In this document: piece by piece, positions 35,807 through 37,452 of the stretch | Numbering within the stretch: position 1 is the stretch's first letter | How the letters are laid out: every line of letters begins with the position of its first letter | NCBI GenBank assembly: GCA_913061475.1 | Contig: CAJXUN010000044.1 | Coordinates: 1-37,452 of the forward strand | DNA from: an uncultured Colwellia sp. | GTDB taxonomy: Bacteria; Pseudomonadota; Gammaproteobacteria; Enterobacterales; Alteromonadaceae | Length of the DNA stretch: 37,452 nucleotides | Reading direction: 5' to 3' | The notes under the pieces: model-generated | Told to the model about the DNA's origin: nothing | The model's database searches: none | What the model saw: the letters and a program-made list of their open reading frames with translations, nothing else | Position numbers and translations under genes: made by a program

Positions 35807-36767
35807 AGAAGGGCATCGCAGAGCGAGCGAGCAAAATTATACTATTTTGTGTATTGACGATGAAAGCGTCAATTTGAAAGTATTAGCTTCTATCTTTAAA
35901 GATCACTATAACGTTGTTGCTTGTAAGAGTGCAAAGCAAGGGTTTCAGCATGCTTTGCAGGAGAATCCAGATATAATTTTGCTTGATGTCTTAATGCCAG
36001 AAGAAAATGGTTTCGAGTTAATGGAAAAGTTAAAACAACACCCTAAATTATCTCATATTCCAGTAATTTTTATTACCGGCTTACAAGACGCTGAAGATGA
36101 AGAAAAAGGCTTGATGCTAGGCGCATGTGACTATATTCAAAAACCATTTAATTATGGGATTGTACGTGCACGCGTGAATACTCACCTGGAAATTATCCGC
36201 CAACGTAATTTATTACAAAAATTTGCACTATTTGACAGCCTGACTGAATTGCCCAATCGACGAAAATGGTTACAAGACAGCGTTGACTACTGGATGTCAG
36301 CTAAGACAGCTCAAAGCGCTATGGTTTATGGCATTATCGATGTCGACCATTTTAAAAAATATAACGATTATTATGGTCATCAACAAGGTGATGTAGTTTT
36401 ACGCAAAATAGCCAATACCATAAAAAGAGCGTTATTTAATTATGGTGGCGCCATTTTTCGCTGTGGCGGTGAAGAGTTTTATTTTTACTTTCCAATGGAG
36501 AAAAACACAACGACTGCAAATATATTAACCACTTGCCTGCACAGTGTTACACAACTTGCCATTCCACATCATGCCATTAATACTAGCTGCCGCGTCTCCG
36601 TTAGTATCGGTGCTATACAGGTAATCCCCAACGAAAACACCTCTATTGAGCAAGTAATGCAGCAAGCTGACGAAAGGCTGTATTTGGTTAAGAATAGCAC
36701 TCGCAATGCCATAAGTTTACTCGAACTCAATCCAAATAATCAGCAAATTCCACTCGACATCGCTTAA
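35790..36767 (+). CDS. REC-GGDEF response-regulator diguanylate cyclase
   Basis: A 325-residue protein. An N-terminal receiver domain (about 18-135) has the acidic pair D23-D24, the phospho-acceptor D66 ([11 protein letters not shown]) and the Lys in QKPFNYG. The GGDEF domain (about 145-310) carries an intact active motif G226-G-E-E-F230. At the position of the inhibitory RxxD site the sequence reads NYGG, so product feedback through this site is absent. It should make c-di-GMP when phosphorylated. The start ATG lies inside the end of the giant hybrid kinase gene, with GAGGT upstream, so translation is coupled and the kinase is its probable phosphodonor through the HPt domain. Confidence 0.92.
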   Translation: MQPFNKEGHRRASEQNYTILCIDDESVNLKVLASIFKDHYNVVACKSAKQGFQHALQENPDIILLDVLMPEENGFELMEKLKQHPKLSHIPVIFITGLQDAEDEEKGLMLGACDYIQKPFNYGIVRARVNTHLEIIRQRNLLQKFALFDSLTELPNRRKWLQDSVDYWMSAKTAQSAMVYGIIDVDHFKKYNDYYGHQQGDVVLRKIANTIKRALFNYGGAIFRCGGEEFYFYFPMEKNTTTANILTTCLHSVTQLAIPHHAINTSCRVSVSIGAIQVIPNENTSIEQVMQQADERLYLVKNSTRNAISLLELNPNNQQIPLDIA

Positions 36768-36829
36768 TTGCAACTAAAAGCACGAGACTTTACCTGGAAA
36801 AAATAATGGGAAAAACGACAATTTTTCAG

Positions 36830-36835
36830 TATAGT
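36830..36835 (+). promoter_or_regulatory. Possible -10 box of gmk
   Basis: TATAGT, about 50 bases before the gmk start, matches a sigma-70 -10 hexamer at 5 of 6 and is followed by GCGCG. No good -35 lies at the standard distance, so this is only a candidate. Confidence 0.3.
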
Positions 36836-36884
36836 GCGCGCCATTAAAACTGATTACTATTAGATCAGCTACAGAGGATAAATT

Positions 36885-37452
36885 GTGATAACTAAAGGCA
36901 ACCTTTTCATTCTATCTGCCCCTAGTGGCGCGGGTAAATCGAGCTTAATATCTGCTTTACTGAAACAAGCATCATCAAGACCTATGCAAGTTTCCGTTTC
37001 TCATACCACACGTAGTCCTCGTCCTGGTGAAGTCAATGGCCAACATTATCATTTTGTTACTAAAGAGCAATTTAAACACGCTATTGGTGAAAAGCACTTT
37101 TACGAATACGCTGAAGTATTCGATAACTTTTATGGCACCAGCGAAGTAGCTATCGATCAACAACTGGCTCAAGGTATTGATGTTTTTTTAGATATTGACT
37201 GGCAAGGTGCACAGCAAGTCAGAATGAAAAAGCCGGAAGTGACAACAATATTTATTAGCCCACCATCAAAACAAGCATTAGAAGATCGTCTGCGTGGCCG
37301 AGGCCAAGATAGTGAAGAAGTTATTCAAGCGCGAATGGCACAAGCACAAGCAGAATGTTCACATTACCAAGAGTTTGACTACATCATTGTCAATGACGAT
37401 TTCGAGCAAGCATTAACGGACTTAACGACAGTAGTAAACAACCAACGTTTAA
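36885..37452 (+). CDS. gmk: Guanylate kinase, 5' part
   Basis: The gene opens with GTG at 36885 and is cut by the window end after 189 codons of about 207. It phosphorylates GMP to GDP with ATP in the cytosol. The P-loop [10 protein letters not shown] is at 12-21. GMP-binding residues are visible in [19 protein letters not shown], and the [13 protein letters not shown] and RLRGRGQD segments are typical of the lid and core. The start is chosen because AGAGGA at 36873-36878 is well placed and the family N-terminus fits. In most gammaproteobacteria rpoZ and spoT follow gmk, but this lies beyond the window. Confidence 0.97.
   Translation, partial: MITKGNLFILSAPSGAGKSSLISALLKQASSRPMQVSVSHTTRSPRPGEVNGQHYHFVTKEQFKHAIGEKHFYEYAEVFDNFYGTSEVAIDQQLAQGIDVFLDIDWQGAQQVRMKKPEVTTIFISPPSKQALEDRLRGRGQDSEEVIQARMAQAQAECSHYQEFDYIIVNDDFEQALTDLTTVVNNQRL

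Noticed and set aside
1-37452. Mobile elements, CRISPR, prophage, tRNA or rRNA genes
   Set aside because: No transposase or integrase product, regularly spaced direct repeats, or cloverleaf/rRNA-like sequence was seen on either strand.

Overview
The window looks like a chromosomal stretch of a marine, AT-rich gammaproteobacterium of the Alteromonadales, most likely Colwelliaceae (Colwellia/Thalassotalea type). This is inferred from the gene families and base composition: a VC_2705-type sodium symporter with its small subunit, GreB, M16 lipoprotein peptidase, DUF445, TonB receptor, several c-di-GMP enzymes and a chromosomal gmk. No tRNA, rRNA, CRISPR array, transposase or prophage gene is visible. 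The window is cut at both ends, inside a small membrane protein on the left and inside guanylate kinase on the right.

Layout. 1-2257 (minus): end of a small membrane protein, then a two-gene sodium:carboxylate symporter operon (large subunit plus DUF4212 small subunit) closed by a strong terminator. 2531-5080 (plus, divergent): a cNMP/CBS/DUF294 nucleotidyltransferase followed by a DEDDh exonuclease. A 48-base inverted repeat lies between the two divergent units. 5441-6501: MarC-family membrane protein and a small RRM RNA-binding protein. 6634-9652 (minus): two-gene operon of a FIST-domain sensor (candidate NosP-like NO sensor) and a PAS-GGDEF-EAL enzyme. 9897-14407 (minus): GreB, an OmpA-like lipoprotein and an M16 zinc peptidase lipoprotein. 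14552-18171: short-chain dehydrogenase, periplasmic cyclophilin, DUF445 protein and an exported methyltransferase-fold protein. 18277-20253: two tandem Pho-box-like sites in front of a lipoprotein with ten Gly-X-Y triplets and a choice-of-anchor I beta-propeller. 20751-23839: aspartate/aromatic aminotransferase, YkvA (DUF1232) protein, an unknown four-helix membrane protein and a VOC protein. 24126-28467 (minus): DUF1361 protein, a tryptophan-rich polytopic membrane protein and a TonB-dependent receptor. 29063-36767 (plus): a 2247-residue hybrid sensor kinase whose coding region overlaps that of a REC-GGDEF diguanylate cyclase. 36885-end: gmk.

How the parts fit. Two separate c-di-GMP inputs are encoded. 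In one, a FIST sensor is translationally coupled to an enzyme carrying both synthesis and hydrolysis motifs. In the other, a giant STK-like/AAA ATPase/GAF/HK/REC/REC/HPt protein appears to feed a diguanylate cyclase lacking the usual inhibitory site. The kinase-like head of the giant protein lacks the catalytic HRD aspartate and is probably a pseudokinase sensor. That hybrid-cyclase pair and the Pho-box-linked collagen-like lipoprotein are the most interesting items. Most of the rest is ordinary core or near-core genome.
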